Positions 25,482 through 34,000 of a DNA stretch of 64,000 bases are shown piece after piece. The position numbers and the translations under genes were made by a program. How positions within the stretch are numbered: the first letter of the stretch is position 1; each line of letters begins with the position of its first letter. The notes beneath the pieces are model-generated. The model had not been told where the DNA came from. It saw only the letters and a program-made list of their open reading frames with translations, and searched no databases. Source of the DNA: JAAYTY01 sp964569245 (GTDB lineage Bacteria; Fermentibacterota; Fermentibacteria; Fermentibacterales; Fermentibacteraceae); assembly GCA_964569245.1 (NCBI GenBank), contig CAZMTK010000005.1, forward strand, positions 1 through 64,000, read 5' to 3'.

Positions 25482-26786
25482 TCACGGCCCCGATGGCTCC
25501 GGAAGTCTGTCCGCCGCGACCCTGAATCCGGCGAAGGGGTATCCCAGGTTCGCGCTGACCCCCAGCCTCGAGAAGCAGGAGCAGTCGTCCGCCGACGAGA
25601 GCCAGCTTCCTCCCCTCAGGCACTTGAGCGTGTCCCCTTCGCCGGCGGGGCTCCCCGCTCCTCCGGCCCAGTCGGCGCACCACTCCCATACGTTGCCTGA
25701 CATGTCGTAGAGCCCCCAGGGATTCGGCGGGAAGGACCCGACCGGCGACGTCTCGGCGAAGCCGTCGTCGAGAAGGGGCTCTCGGCACGCAATGGCTTCG
25801 CTCCTGTCGGAGCAGTTTAGCAGGCTCCCCGAGGGCTCGGAGCTCCCCCAGGGCCACATCCTGCCGTCGCCCGCGGTGGCGGCCCGCTCCCATTCGGCCT
25901 CTGTAGGAAGGCGGTAGGCGAAGGAGCAGTCCCCGGCGGAGGAGAGCCAGTCGCAGAAAGCTGCGCATGCCCCCCAGGACACTCCCCGCACCGGATGTGT
26001 CTCGAGGCCCTCCCTCACCGCGAAGCCCTCCGGCAGGACCTCGATTTCGAGAGGATAGTCGCATCTGAACATGGATCGGAGGAGCTCAGCACGGAGTCCG
26101 GCCCCGGAGCTGTCGTGAGGAATGGCGGAGTCGGCGCAGTTGAGGAATGCGCAGAACGTGGCGTTGGTCACCTCGCAGGGCGCAATGTAGTAGCCGTCAA
26201 GGGAGACCTGCCGCCTCAGCGTCTGGTCGTCGGAGCCGGACGCGAAGTCGTGAGTGCCGGGCGGGATGAACACGAGCCCCTGCGGCGTTCGCGAGGGGAA
26301 CTCGAAATGGACGGCCCTGGGCCTGTTGGAAGCCAGCACGATCGTGTCACGGACTGACAGCGAGTCGGCGGACAGGGCTTCCAGGACGTGACGGCCCGGG
26401 CGGTCGAACCGCAGCGTCACCGGCGTCGTTCCGGACATCTCGCCGTCGGCCAGAACCAGCGCGCCCGGCGGAGTCGAGGTCACCTCGACCTCGAAGATGT
26501 AGCTGAGTGTTACGACCATGCCGGAGTCGCGCAGCGTGACCGTGGTGTCCTCGCTGGCGTAGCCTTCCAGACTCACGGTGATGTCCGTTCCACTCCTCAC
26601 TACCGGAACCTCGGCCGGCGAGGTGAAGACAAGCCCGTTCGACAGCCTGACGGCTGCCCCCGACGGCACTGTCCTCACTGTGACGAAGCCGACGGCACAC
26701 TCCGGAACCAGCAGCGCCGCGAGGGCCATGCCGCATACGGCAAGCTCGATCGCGAGAACCAGGCTGGAATCCCTCCGGCTGCTCAT
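25482..26786 (-). CDS. Exported SUMF1 (formylglycine-generating-enzyme-like) protein with PEGA-type repeats
   Basis: 434 aa. A hydrophobic N-terminal segment (signal or anchor) is followed by two PEGA-like repeats (TVPSGAAVRLSNG and TPPGALVLADG) and from about 170 by a SUMF1 domain: FIPPGTHDFASGS, PCEVTNATFCAFLN, HPVRGVSWGACAAFCDW, RLPTEAEWERAA, PWGLYDMSGNVWEWCAD and LRGGSWLSS. True formylglycine-generating enzymes use a Cys pair just after the GGSW strand; here that stretch reads SSADDCSCF, so sulfatase activation is doubtful. More likely a surface protein using the C-lectin-like fold for binding or another oxidation. No sulfatase is nearby. Confidence 0.8.
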   Translation of the reverse strand: MSSRRDSSLVLAIELAVCGMALAALLVPECAVGFVTVRTVPSGAAVRLSNGLVFTSPAEVPVVRSGTDITVSLEGYASEDTTVTLRDSGMVVTLSYIFEVEVTSTPPGALVLADGEMSGTTPVTLRFDRPGRHVLEALSADSLSVRDTIVLASNRPRAVHFEFPSRTPQGLVFIPPGTHDFASGSDDQTLRRQVSLDGYYIAPCEVTNATFCAFLNCADSAIPHDSSGAGLRAELLRSMFRCDYPLEIEVLPEGFAVREGLETHPVRGVSWGACAAFCDWLSSAGDCSFAYRLPTEAEWERAATAGDGRMWPWGSSEPSGSLLNCSDRSEAIACREPLLDDGFAETSPVGSFPPNPWGLYDMSGNVWEWCADWAGGAGSPAGEGDTLKCLRGGSWLSSADDCSCFSRLGVSANLGYPFAGFRVAADRLPEPSGP

Positions 26787-26793
26787 CCAGTCC

Positions 26794-28197
26794 TCAATCC
26801 GACCACCTGTTGGAGAGCACGGCGGAGATGTCCGCGAACAGCTGGCCCGTTCGGAGGTCTCGAACCAGCCGTCGGGCGACGTAAGAGGGTCTGAAGTAGA
26901 ACTCCCTGTGGAAGGCAGTATAGTACTTCTGGATAACCGGCCACGAGAGGTTCTCGTGCCTCCAGACCTCGCTGGTGCAGTGGAAGTTGTACCTGTCCCA
27001 GTCCTCCGACAGTATCCTGCCCTCGCTCCTCGCGAGCCTGTACAGGGCGGACGACGGGAAGGGAAGGGTCATCGAGGCCTTGGCGTAGGTCAGTGGAAGG
27101 CTCTTCGCGAACTCGATGGTCGCCCGCATGGTCTCCTCGGTCTCGCCGGGGAGGCCCATCATGAAGAAGCCGACCGTCTCCAGCCCGGACCTGTGCGCCA
27201 TCGCCACTGCGTTCCTGACGACCTCGGTCGTCTGTTTCTTGTTGACCCTGGCGAGTATCTCGTCGACCCCGCTCTCGATCCCGAAGGCGACCTGGTAGCA
27301 CCCGGCCTTCTTCGCGATGTCGAAGAACTCCTGGTCCACGTCGTGCACGTTCACGCCCGTAGGAAGGGCCCAGGGAGAAGAGAAGCCCCTCCTCACCAGC
27401 AGCCTGCAGACGTCCTTCGCCCTTTGGATATCAGCAGTGAAGTTGTTGTCCTTTATATGGATGTCGCGGAAGCCCATCGCGATCATGCGCTCCATCTCCG
27501 AGACGACGCGCTCGGGCGACTTGGAGCGGACAGCATGTCCGAACACGTTCTGGCTGCAGTAGAGGCAATGGTGGTTGCAGCCCCTGTTGGTCTCCATGTA
27601 GCCGACCGGGTTCCTGCGCGAGGCGATGTGGGGCGCCCTGTAGTACCTGAGGTCGTGGAGCTGCCATGCCGGAAGCGGCAGGTCGTCGAGGTTTTCTATC
27701 AGCTTCCTCGGCCGGGTTCTGACCACGCCGCCGGCGGAGTCGAGGAAGGCGATTCCGTCGATGGAGGCAGGCTCCCTGCCGGAGCATATCTCTACTATGG
27801 TCCGCTCCCCCTCTCCAAGGACGACCATGTCGAATTCGCCGCTGGCGAGAACCTCCTCTGGAAGGGTCGTGGCATGGACTCCGCCCGCTATCGTCACCAC
27901 GCCCGGCAGCTCCTGCCGGGCCGCCGCCGCGAGGGTGCGGGCTTCGCTCCAGAGCGGGGTGGTGAAGGTTATTCCGACGAAATCGGGCCTGAGATCCCTC
28001 AGTCTCCGCCTGTAGGCTTCTAGAGGGCGGCCCTCGATCATCAGGTCGGCTATCTCCACTTCGTGGCCGCCCTCCAGCAGGGCTCCGGCGAGGCTGGCCA
28101 GCGTGATGAACGGAGCCGACGTGATGGCCACCCTTATTCGGCTTCTGTCATAGACGCCTATCGCCGATGGAGGGTTGACGAGGAGGGTTCTGCTCAT
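26794..28197 (-). CDS. B12-binding radical SAM protein
   Basis: 467 aa. The N-terminal half (about 1-140) is a cobalamin-binding Rossmann domain (LVNPPSAIGVYDR, GGHEVEIADL, GGVHATTLPEEVLA). The radical SAM domain starts near residue 205 with C-N-H-H-C-L-Y-C, and GIESGVDEILARVNKKQT is the usual follow-on motif. Members of this class methylate or rearrange carbon centres in lipids, cofactors or natural products, and the reaction here is unknown. Overlaps neither neighbour and lies 7 nt upstream of the SUMF1 gene. Confidence 0.88.
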   Translation of the reverse strand: MSRTLLVNPPSAIGVYDRSRIRVAITSAPFITLASLAGALLEGGHEVEIADLMIEGRPLEAYRRRLRDLRPDFVGITFTTPLWSEARTLAAAARQELPGVVTIAGGVHATTLPEEVLASGEFDMVVLGEGERTIVEICSGREPASIDGIAFLDSAGGVVRTRPRKLIENLDDLPLPAWQLHDLRYYRAPHIASRRNPVGYMETNRGCNHHCLYCSQNVFGHAVRSKSPERVVSEMERMIAMGFRDIHIKDNNFTADIQRAKDVCRLLVRRGFSSPWALPTGVNVHDVDQEFFDIAKKAGCYQVAFGIESGVDEILARVNKKQTTEVVRNAVAMAHRSGLETVGFFMMGLPGETEETMRATIEFAKSLPLTYAKASMTLPFPSSALYRLARSEGRILSEDWDRYNFHCTSEVWRHENLSWPVIQKYYTAFHREFYFRPSYVARRLVRDLRTGQLFADISAVLSNRWSD

Positions 28198-28261
28198 CCC
28201 CTGCCCCGGTCAATCCGGCAGGAGCGCATGCGTCCCTCTCCCAGGCGGCCCGTGGCCGGCG

Positions 28262-29209
28262 TCATGTCCTCGGGAGGCCGGGGTAGACGAACCACGAGCG
28301 GGCCTCGCGGACAGTCGGGGAGACATCGCGCGGAGGCTCTTCCAGGCCGCCTGAGTGCTCCCCGGATAGACCTTCTAGCAAGGCGGTGCGCTTCCTGGAC
28401 GAATCGCGCCCTGCGCCGCGACAAGGTCCCGCACCGTCCCTTCCCAGGACGAAGCCTGCGCAGAGAAGGGCGAGGCAGACCGTCAGCATGGGCGACTCCT
28501 CTGGGCCGAAGCCGCCCCACGGAAGACTCCGCGATGGCTCGAAGAGGCTGGGCAGCTCGAGGCCGCTCACGTTCAGTCCCAGTACGATTCCGGTGACGGA
28601 GTTCCACAGCCAGTGCAGGATGGTCGGAGCGGCGAGCCCTCCCGTGCGGACTCTCAGCATGGAGAGCAGCACCCCGAACAGGAATATGTTGATCGTCGAG
28701 AGCAGCCCGGCCGACGGGTTGTCCATGTGGACGAAGGCGAACAGCACGGCCGACGTGCCGATTCCGGGCAGCTTCATGCCGCGGAAGGAGAAGAGGTCCT
28801 GAAGGAACCCCCTGAACTGGATCTCCTCGGCCAGCGCGGCGAGCAGCAGCGCTCCGGCCCAGAACGCAGTCTCACGGCTCGGGAAGGGTCCTGTGAGTCC
28901 GCTGGCCGCGGATGCGAGGACGAAGGGCAGCAGCACTGCGCCGGAGCACAATACAAGGAGTCCGGCCCTCCTGAAGCCCGCCCTGCCAGACGACGGCTCC
29001 AGCATGAGCCACGCGGGAACTAGCAACGCCGCAAGGGATATCGAGCGCAGCCAGAACCAGTGGAAGGGCAGGTCCTCCGGCAGGGCCAGCGAGAGCAGAT
29101 GGAATCCCGCATAGACCGACCCGGCCGCGACTGCCGCCGCCAGAATCCGCATCACGAACTCGGGAAGGGGCTTCAGCACAGAGGGTCCGACAGGGAGCAG
29201 CTTCATCAT
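28262..29209 (-). CDS. CPBP-family intramembrane metalloprotease (CAAX protease-like)
   Basis: 315 aa with about eight hydrophobic segments. The three ABI/CPBP motifs are present: EEIQFRG (EExxxR), FAFVHMDNP (FxxxH), and HWLWNS (HxxxN/S). Members cleave or process membrane-bound peptides or prenyl proteins; no specific substrate can be named. ATG 29209 overlaps the tpiA stop (ATGA). The last ~70 residues are hydrophilic and unlike the family. Confidence 0.82.
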   Translation of the reverse strand: MMKLLPVGPSVLKPLPEFVMRILAAAVAAGSVYAGFHLLSLALPEDLPFHWFWLRSISLAALLVPAWLMLEPSSGRAGFRRAGLLVLCSGAVLLPFVLASAASGLTGPFPSRETAFWAGALLLAALAEEIQFRGFLQDLFSFRGMKLPGIGTSAVLFAFVHMDNPSAGLLSTINIFLFGVLLSMLRVRTGGLAAPTILHWLWNSVTGIVLGLNVSGLELPSLFEPSRSLPWGGFGPEESPMLTVCLALLCAGFVLGRDGAGPCRGAGRDSSRKRTALLEGLSGEHSGGLEEPPRDVSPTVREARSWFVYPGLPRT

Positions 29210-29964
29210 TCCCGCTTCCAGGCCGTCACTATTCCGTGGAAGTCCGACGGGTTCAGGCTCGCCCCCCCTACCAGAGCGCCGTCCACGCAAGGCATCGCCA
29301 GAATCCCGGCTGCATTGGAGGGCTTCACGCTTCCGCCGTAGATGACCCTCACGTCCCCGGCCGTCCCGGCTCCCAGCTCTTCTTCGAGCACCCCCCTTAC
29401 GAAACCGTGCATGGCCGAGGCTTCCTCCGGAGAGGCGTTCCTGCCCGTTCCGATGGCCCAGACCGGCTCGTAGGCTATCACGAGACTCTCGGGGCGAAGC
29501 ACACCGAGGCCCTTCAACGCCGAGGAGATCTGCCTCCTGACGACCTGCTCCGCGATGCCCTGCTCCCTCTCCTCCAGCTTCTCGCCTACGCAGAGCACGG
29601 CGCAGAGGCCCGCTCCCAGGGCTGCGCCGAGCTTGCGCGCTACCAGGGAGTCGTCCTCTCCAATGAGGTGCCTGCGCTCGCTGTGCCCCACCAGAACGCA
29701 GGAGCAGCCGGCCTCGATCAGCATGCCCGCGCTTATCTCGCCCGTGAAGGCGCCCGAGGGCTCCGGATGCAGGTCCTGCGCCCCCAGCTCCAGTCCGGCC
29801 TCGCGCGCATCCTCCGCGAGGACTGCGAGCAGTGTGAAGGGCGGGAACAGCACGACTCTGGCGTCGGTGTCACGCTTCTCCAGCTCCTTCCAGAACTGGA
29901 GCCATGCGAGACCCTCCAGGCCGGAGCCGTTCATCTTCCAGTTGGCGCCGAAGAAGGGCTTCAT
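29206..29964 (-). CDS. tpiA: Triosephosphate isomerase
   Basis: Interconverts DHAP and glyceraldehyde-3-phosphate. 252 aa, the normal length. Catalytic Lys in GANWKMN, His in VLVGHSERR, Glu in AYEPVWAIGTG; phosphate loop GGSVKPSNA and GALVGGASL. ATG overlaps the pgk stop (ATGA), giving a tight gap-pgk-tpiA block. Confidence 0.97.
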   Translation of the reverse strand: MKPFFGANWKMNGSGLEGLAWLQFWKELEKRDTDARVVLFPPFTLLAVLAEDAREAGLELGAQDLHPEPSGAFTGEISAGMLIEAGCSCVLVGHSERRHLIGEDDSLVARKLGAALGAGLCAVLCVGEKLEEREQGIAEQVVRRQISSALKGLGVLRPESLVIAYEPVWAIGTGRNASPEEASAMHGFVRGVLEEELGAGTAGDVRVIYGGSVKPSNAAGILAMPCVDGALVGGASLNPSDFHGIVTAWKRE

Positions 29965-31160
29965 CCCCCGCCGCCCAGCAGCGCCTTCAGGGCGGGGAGC
30001 TGCCTGCCCTGCAGGAGCTCGAGCGAAACTCCGCCGCCTGTGGAGACGAAGCTGACGCTCTCGGCGGCACCAGCCTCGGAGACGGCCCTGGCCGAGTCTC
30101 CGCCGCCTACTATCGTGACGGCGCCCCTGCCAGTGGCTTTCGCAAGGCTGGAAGCGACAGCCCTTGTGGCTCGGTCGAAGGGCTTCTTCTCGAACAGACC
30201 CATCGGGCCGTTCCAAACCACCGTGCCGCTCTTCGATATCACGCCGTCGAAGAGCTTCACGGTGGCGTCGCCGATGTCGAGCCCCATCATGCCGGGCGGG
30301 ATCGCACCGGCTTCCACGGTGACGGCCGAGCCTCCCTCGTCGGGAGAAGGAGCCACGACCACGTCCACGGGCAGGAGAAGGCGCACCCCGGCTTTCTCCG
30401 CCTTTTCCATGATCGCCGCGGCGACCGGCACGCGCTCGGCCTCCACCAGGCTCCTGCCCGTCTCCATCCCGCGGGCCTTCATGAAGGTGAACGCCATTGC
30501 ACCGCCTATCAGAACGTTCGCGGTCCTGTCGAGGAGGTTCTCGATCACGGGCACCTTGTCCGAGACCTTGGCCCCTCCGAGAACCAGCGTCATGGGCTGC
30601 CTGGGGTCGGATACGGCGCCGAGCAGGAAGTCGAGCTCCCTCTCCACGAGATGACCCACGTAGCCCCCTCCCAGCACCTGAGGTATCCCTGTCATCGAGG
30701 CATGGGCCCTGTGGCACGTTCCGAAGGCATCGTTCACATAGACTTCGGCCAGGGAGGCGAGCTGCTTCGCGAATACCATGTCGCCCTCCTCCTCGCCGGG
30801 ATGGAACCTCAGATTCTCGAGCAGGAGGACGTCGCCGGGACTGAGCGCTGCAGCCATCGTCTCCACGCGCTTCCCCACGCAGTCAGGCGCAAGGATCACC
30901 GGGGAGCCCAGGAGCTCCTGCAGCCTCCTTGCGACGGGGGCGAGGCTGTACTCCGGAAGCGGCTTCCCGTCGGGTCTGCCGAGATGGCTCGCGACGACGA
31001 CCGATGCGCCCCTCGACAGGATGTCCCTGAGCGTGGGAAGCACGGCGGTGATCCTCGTGTCGTCGGCCACCTCGCCGTTCGCGAGGGGGACGTTCAGGTC
31101 GGCGCGCAGGAAGACCCGCCTGCCCTCGAGGCGGGCGTCGCGAAGGGAGGGGTACTTCAC
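29961..31160 (-). CDS. pgk: Phosphoglycerate kinase
   Basis: Transfers phosphate from 1,3-bisphosphoglycerate to ADP. 399 aa. FLRADLNVPLANG, SHLGRPDGK, LLLENLRFHPGE, VNDAFGTCHRAHAS, LGGAKVSDK, the WNGPMGLFE hinge and the GGGDSARAV nucleotide loop are all present. The GTG start overlaps the gap stop codon (GTGA). The extended frame upstream lacks homology and is inside gap. Confidence 0.97.
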   Translation of the reverse strand: MKYPSLRDARLEGRRVFLRADLNVPLANGEVADDTRITAVLPTLRDILSRGASVVVASHLGRPDGKPLPEYSLAPVARRLQELLGSPVILAPDCVGKRVETMAAALSPGDVLLLENLRFHPGEEEGDMVFAKQLASLAEVYVNDAFGTCHRAHASMTGIPQVLGGGYVGHLVERELDFLLGAVSDPRQPMTLVLGGAKVSDKVPVIENLLDRTANVLIGGAMAFTFMKARGMETGRSLVEAERVPVAAAIMEKAEKAGVRLLLPVDVVVAPSPDEGGSAVTVEAGAIPPGMMGLDIGDATVKLFDGVISKSGTVVWNGPMGLFEKKPFDRATRAVASSLAKATGRGAVTIVGGGDSARAVSEAGAAESVSFVSTGGGVSLELLQGRQLPALKALLGGGG

Positions 31161-32158
31161 AGCCCCACCTCGCCCATGTGCCGTATCATGTCCACCATCC
31201 GGCAGCTGTATCCCCATTCGTTGTCGTACCACGACACGATCTTCACCGTTCTGGAGCCGACGACCCTCGTGTACTCCGAGTCGAAGATCGAGCTGGCGGG
31301 ATTGCCCACGATGTCGCTGGAGACGAGGGGCTCCGTGCTGTACACGAGGATGCCGGCCAGGGGGCCTTCCGCTGCGGCCTTCATCGCCGCGTTCACGGAC
31401 TCGACTGTTGCGTCGGATGAGAGCAGGCACGTCAGATCGACAAGGGAGCCGTCCGCCACCGGCACCCTCACCGCGAAGCCGTCGAGCCTGCCCTTGAGCT
31501 CCGGTATCACCTCACCGATCGCACTTGCGGCGCCGGTGGTGGTGGGGATGATGTTGAGGGCCGCCGTGCGTGCCCTCCTCATGTCCTTGTGAGGCAGGTC
31601 GAGCACGCGCTGGTCGTTGGTGTAGGCGTGGATCGTGGTCATGATGCCGCTCTCTATCCCGAAAGCGTCGTTCAGCACCTTGGCGACGGGGGCGAGGCAG
31701 TTCGTGGTGCAGCTCGCCGTTGACAGCACCGTGTGAGCCCCGGGGTCGTACTTCGAGTCGTTGACGCCCATCACTATGGTCAGATCGGCCCCCTTGCAGG
31801 GCGCGCTCACGAGAACCTTGCGAGCCCCAGCCTGGAGGTGCGCCGAGGCCTTGTCCCTGGTCGTGAAAAGACCCGTGGACTCGATCACGACCTCCACTCC
31901 CAGATCCTTCCAGGGAAGGGCGGCGGGATCCTTGACCGCGAGGACCCTGAAGCTGTCGGAACCCGCTCTGATCGTGTCGCCCTCGACGACGATCTCGCCG
32001 GGGAACCTGCGGTGCATGGTGTCGTACTTGAGGAGGTGGGCCAGCGTCGCGGCGTCGGTGATGTCGTTCACCGCCACAACATCGATCCCCCGGGTCTCTG
32101 CCGCACGCCTGTAGACGAGCCTGCCGATCCTGCCGAATCCGTTGATGCCAACTCTCAT
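31157..32158 (-). CDS. gap: Glyceraldehyde-3-phosphate dehydrogenase, type I
   Basis: NAD-dependent oxidation and phosphorylation of glyceraldehyde-3-phosphate. 333 aa. NAD fold INGFGRIGR, active-site SASCTTNCLAP with the catalytic Cys near residue 150, catalytic His in TTIHAYTNDQ, and SWYDNEWGYSCRM at the C terminus. ATG 32158 gives the standard MRVGINGFG start and has GGGGGTGG upstream; a GTG nine bases earlier is possible. Confidence 0.97.
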   Translation of the reverse strand: MRVGINGFGRIGRLVYRRAAETRGIDVVAVNDITDAATLAHLLKYDTMHRRFPGEIVVEGDTIRAGSDSFRVLAVKDPAALPWKDLGVEVVIESTGLFTTRDKASAHLQAGARKVLVSAPCKGADLTIVMGVNDSKYDPGAHTVLSTASCTTNCLAPVAKVLNDAFGIESGIMTTIHAYTNDQRVLDLPHKDMRRARTAALNIIPTTTGAASAIGEVIPELKGRLDGFAVRVPVADGSLVDLTCLLSSDATVESVNAAMKAAAEGPLAGILVYSTEPLVSSDIVGNPASSIFDSEYTRVVGSRTVKIVSWYDNEWGYSCRMVDMIRHMGEVGL

Positions 32159-32172
32159 TCCATCCACCCCCG

Positions 32173-33210
32173 CTATCCGAAGAAGAGTTTCGCTACGTCG
32201 TAGCGCTCGACAGGCACGGTCTTGAGCCTGCCGACGGCCTCGGCGAGGTCAACCGGGACCACCTCGCCGCCCTGCAGGGAAACCATCATGCCCGAGAGGC
32301 CCTGCTCCGCCATCTCGACAACCTTCACTCCGAGCCTGGTGCCCAGCACCCTGTCGAAGGCGCTGGGGGGGCCGCCCCTCTGGAGGTGTCCGAGGACGAC
32401 GTGGCGGGTCTCCAGCCTGGTCCGGTCCTCGATCTCCCTGGCGAGCACCTCGCCGACCCCGATGCCGGTCCCGAGCTGGACGTGGCCGAAGGCGTCGGTG
32501 TGCTCGGCGTGCATCACGTGCTTCTGGAGCTCCTCGTCCTGCGCGCCCTCCGCGACGGCCACTATCGCCCAGCGCCTGCCCTCGTCCCACCGCTTCCTGA
32601 GGATCGAGCAGACCGAGTCGGTGTCGAAGGGCACTTCGGGAATGAGTATGACGTGAGCTCCTCCGGCGATTCCGCCGTGGAGAGCCATCCATCCGGCATG
32701 ACGACCCATTATCTCGACCACCATGACCCTCTCGTGGCTCCTGGCCGTCGTGGCGAGGTCGTCCAGTGCCTGCGCAACGATGTTGATGGCGGTGTCGAAG
32801 CCGAAGGTGTAGTCGGTCGCGTCGAGGTCGTTGTCTATGGTCTTGGGCACTCCGAGCACCCTGTGCCCGGCCTGGGCCAGCCTGCTCGCCACTCCGAGCG
32901 TGTCCTCTCCGCCCACGGCTACGAGGCAGTCTATCGAGTTGGTCCTCAGGGTCTCCGCAATCCTCTCGAAGCCCCTCTCGACCTTCGCCGGGTTCGTCCG
33001 CGATGAGAGGAGAATCGTGCCGCCCTCCCTCTGGATGTCCCTGACGTCCTCGATCCCCAGGGGGCGGACGGCGTTCTCGATCGCTCCCTTCCAGCCTCTG
33101 AGGAAGCCCGTGACCTCGTGACCTCCCGCAGAGGCCCTGTAGACAACCGCGCGGATCACTGCGTTGAGACCGGGGGCGTCGCCCCCTCCAGTCAGGATGC
33201 CGAGACGCAC
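32173..33210 (-). CDS. pfkA: 6-phosphofructokinase, possibly PPi-dependent
   Basis: 345 aa. LTGGGDAPGLNAVIR near the start, PKTIDNDLDATDYTFGFDTA with the catalytic TIDND, and MGRHAGWMAL. The donor-site motif is GGEDT where ATP enzymes usually have GGDGS, and the Lys of PKTIDND corresponds to position 124. An acidic residue at 104 with Lys124 is the pattern described for pyrophosphate-dependent and group III enzymes, so the phosphoryl donor may be PPi. Starts the run into gap, pgk and tpiA with a 14-nt gap. Confidence 0.92.
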   Translation of the reverse strand: MRLGILTGGGDAPGLNAVIRAVVYRASAGGHEVTGFLRGWKGAIENAVRPLGIEDVRDIQREGGTILLSSRTNPAKVERGFERIAETLRTNSIDCLVAVGGEDTLGVASRLAQAGHRVLGVPKTIDNDLDATDYTFGFDTAINIVAQALDDLATTARSHERVMVVEIMGRHAGWMALHGGIAGGAHVILIPEVPFDTDSVCSILRKRWDEGRRWAIVAVAEGAQDEELQKHVMHAEHTDAFGHVQLGTGIGVGEVLAREIEDRTRLETRHVVLGHLQRGGPPSAFDRVLGTRLGVKVVEMAEQGLSGMMVSLQGGEVVPVDLAEAVGRLKTVPVERYDVAKLFFG

Positions 33211-33226
33211 TTCCCTGCCCTCCAGT

Positions 33227-33997
33227 TCACGCCCTTGCCGAGGCGGCCGCCTTCAGCTTCCGGGCCAGTTCTGCGAACTCCTCGAACCCGAGCGACTGAT
33301 CCCCGTCCGAGCGCGCCCTCACGGGATCCGGATGGATCTCCAGCATCACTCCGTCCGCCCCGGCGGCGATCGCGGCGAGAGCGAGCGGGGCGACCAGGTC
33401 GCGCCTGCCTGCCGCATGGCACGGATCCCCTATCACGGGATGCCCCGTCTTCATCCTCGCCAGCGGAATGGCGGACACGTCGAAGGTGTTCCTCGTCCAG
33501 TGCTCGAAGGTCCTGATGCCTCGCTCGCACAGCACCACGTCCTCGTTGCCCTCGTGCGTGACGTATTCCGCGGCCAGGATCCATTCCTCCACTGTGGCCA
33601 TGAACCCCCTCTTGAGGAGGACCGGGACCCCGGCGCGCCCCAGTTCGGTGAGGAGGGGAAAGTTGTGCATGTTCCTCGCCCCGACCTGGATCATGTCCAC
33701 ATGGCGCATCGCCGTCTCGATCTGGTCAACGGCCAGCACCTCGGAGACGACCGGCAGCCCCGTCTCGGCCCTGGCCTCGGACAGGATCCTGAGCCCCTCG
33801 GCGCCGAGCCCCTGGAAGGAATGAGGCGAGGTGCGGGGCTTGAAAGCTCCGCCGCGTAGCATCGCCGCTCCGGCCTCCCTGGCCGCCCTGGCGCACGCCA
33901 GCATCATGTCGATGCCCTCCACGGAGCATGGCCCGGCGATCAGGAGCGGCGCTCCCGACCCGAATACGGCGCTTCCGACGGTCACTGTCCGTGCCAG
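33227..33997 (-). CDS. aroF: 3-deoxy-7-phosphoheptulonate (DAHP) synthase, type I-beta; probable CTG start
   Basis: Condenses PEP and erythrose-4-phosphate at the head of the shikimate pathway. LIAGPCSVEG, GGAFKPRTSPHSFQG, QVGARNMHNFPLL, VLLKRGFMATVEEW, CERGIRTFE and IHPDPVRARSDG are family signatures, and no chorismate-mutase or ACT domain is attached. A strong AGGAGG (34009-34004) lies 6 nt before CTG at 33997. The in-frame GTG (33985) is 18 nt from that site, so CTG is the better-spaced start; the two differ by four residues. KDO8P synthase is a less likely alternative. Confidence 0.92.
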   Translation of the reverse strand: MARTVTVGSAVFGSGAPLLIAGPCSVEGIDMMLACARAAREAGAAMLRGGAFKPRTSPHSFQGLGAEGLRILSEARAETGLPVVSEVLAVDQIETAMRHVDMIQVGARNMHNFPLLTELGRAGVPVLLKRGFMATVEEWILAAEYVTHEGNEDVVLCERGIRTFEHWTRNTFDVSAIPLARMKTGHPVIGDPCHAAGRRDLVAPLALAAIAAGADGVMLEIHPDPVRARSDGDQSLGFEEFAELARKLKAAASARA

Positions 33998-34000
33998 ACG

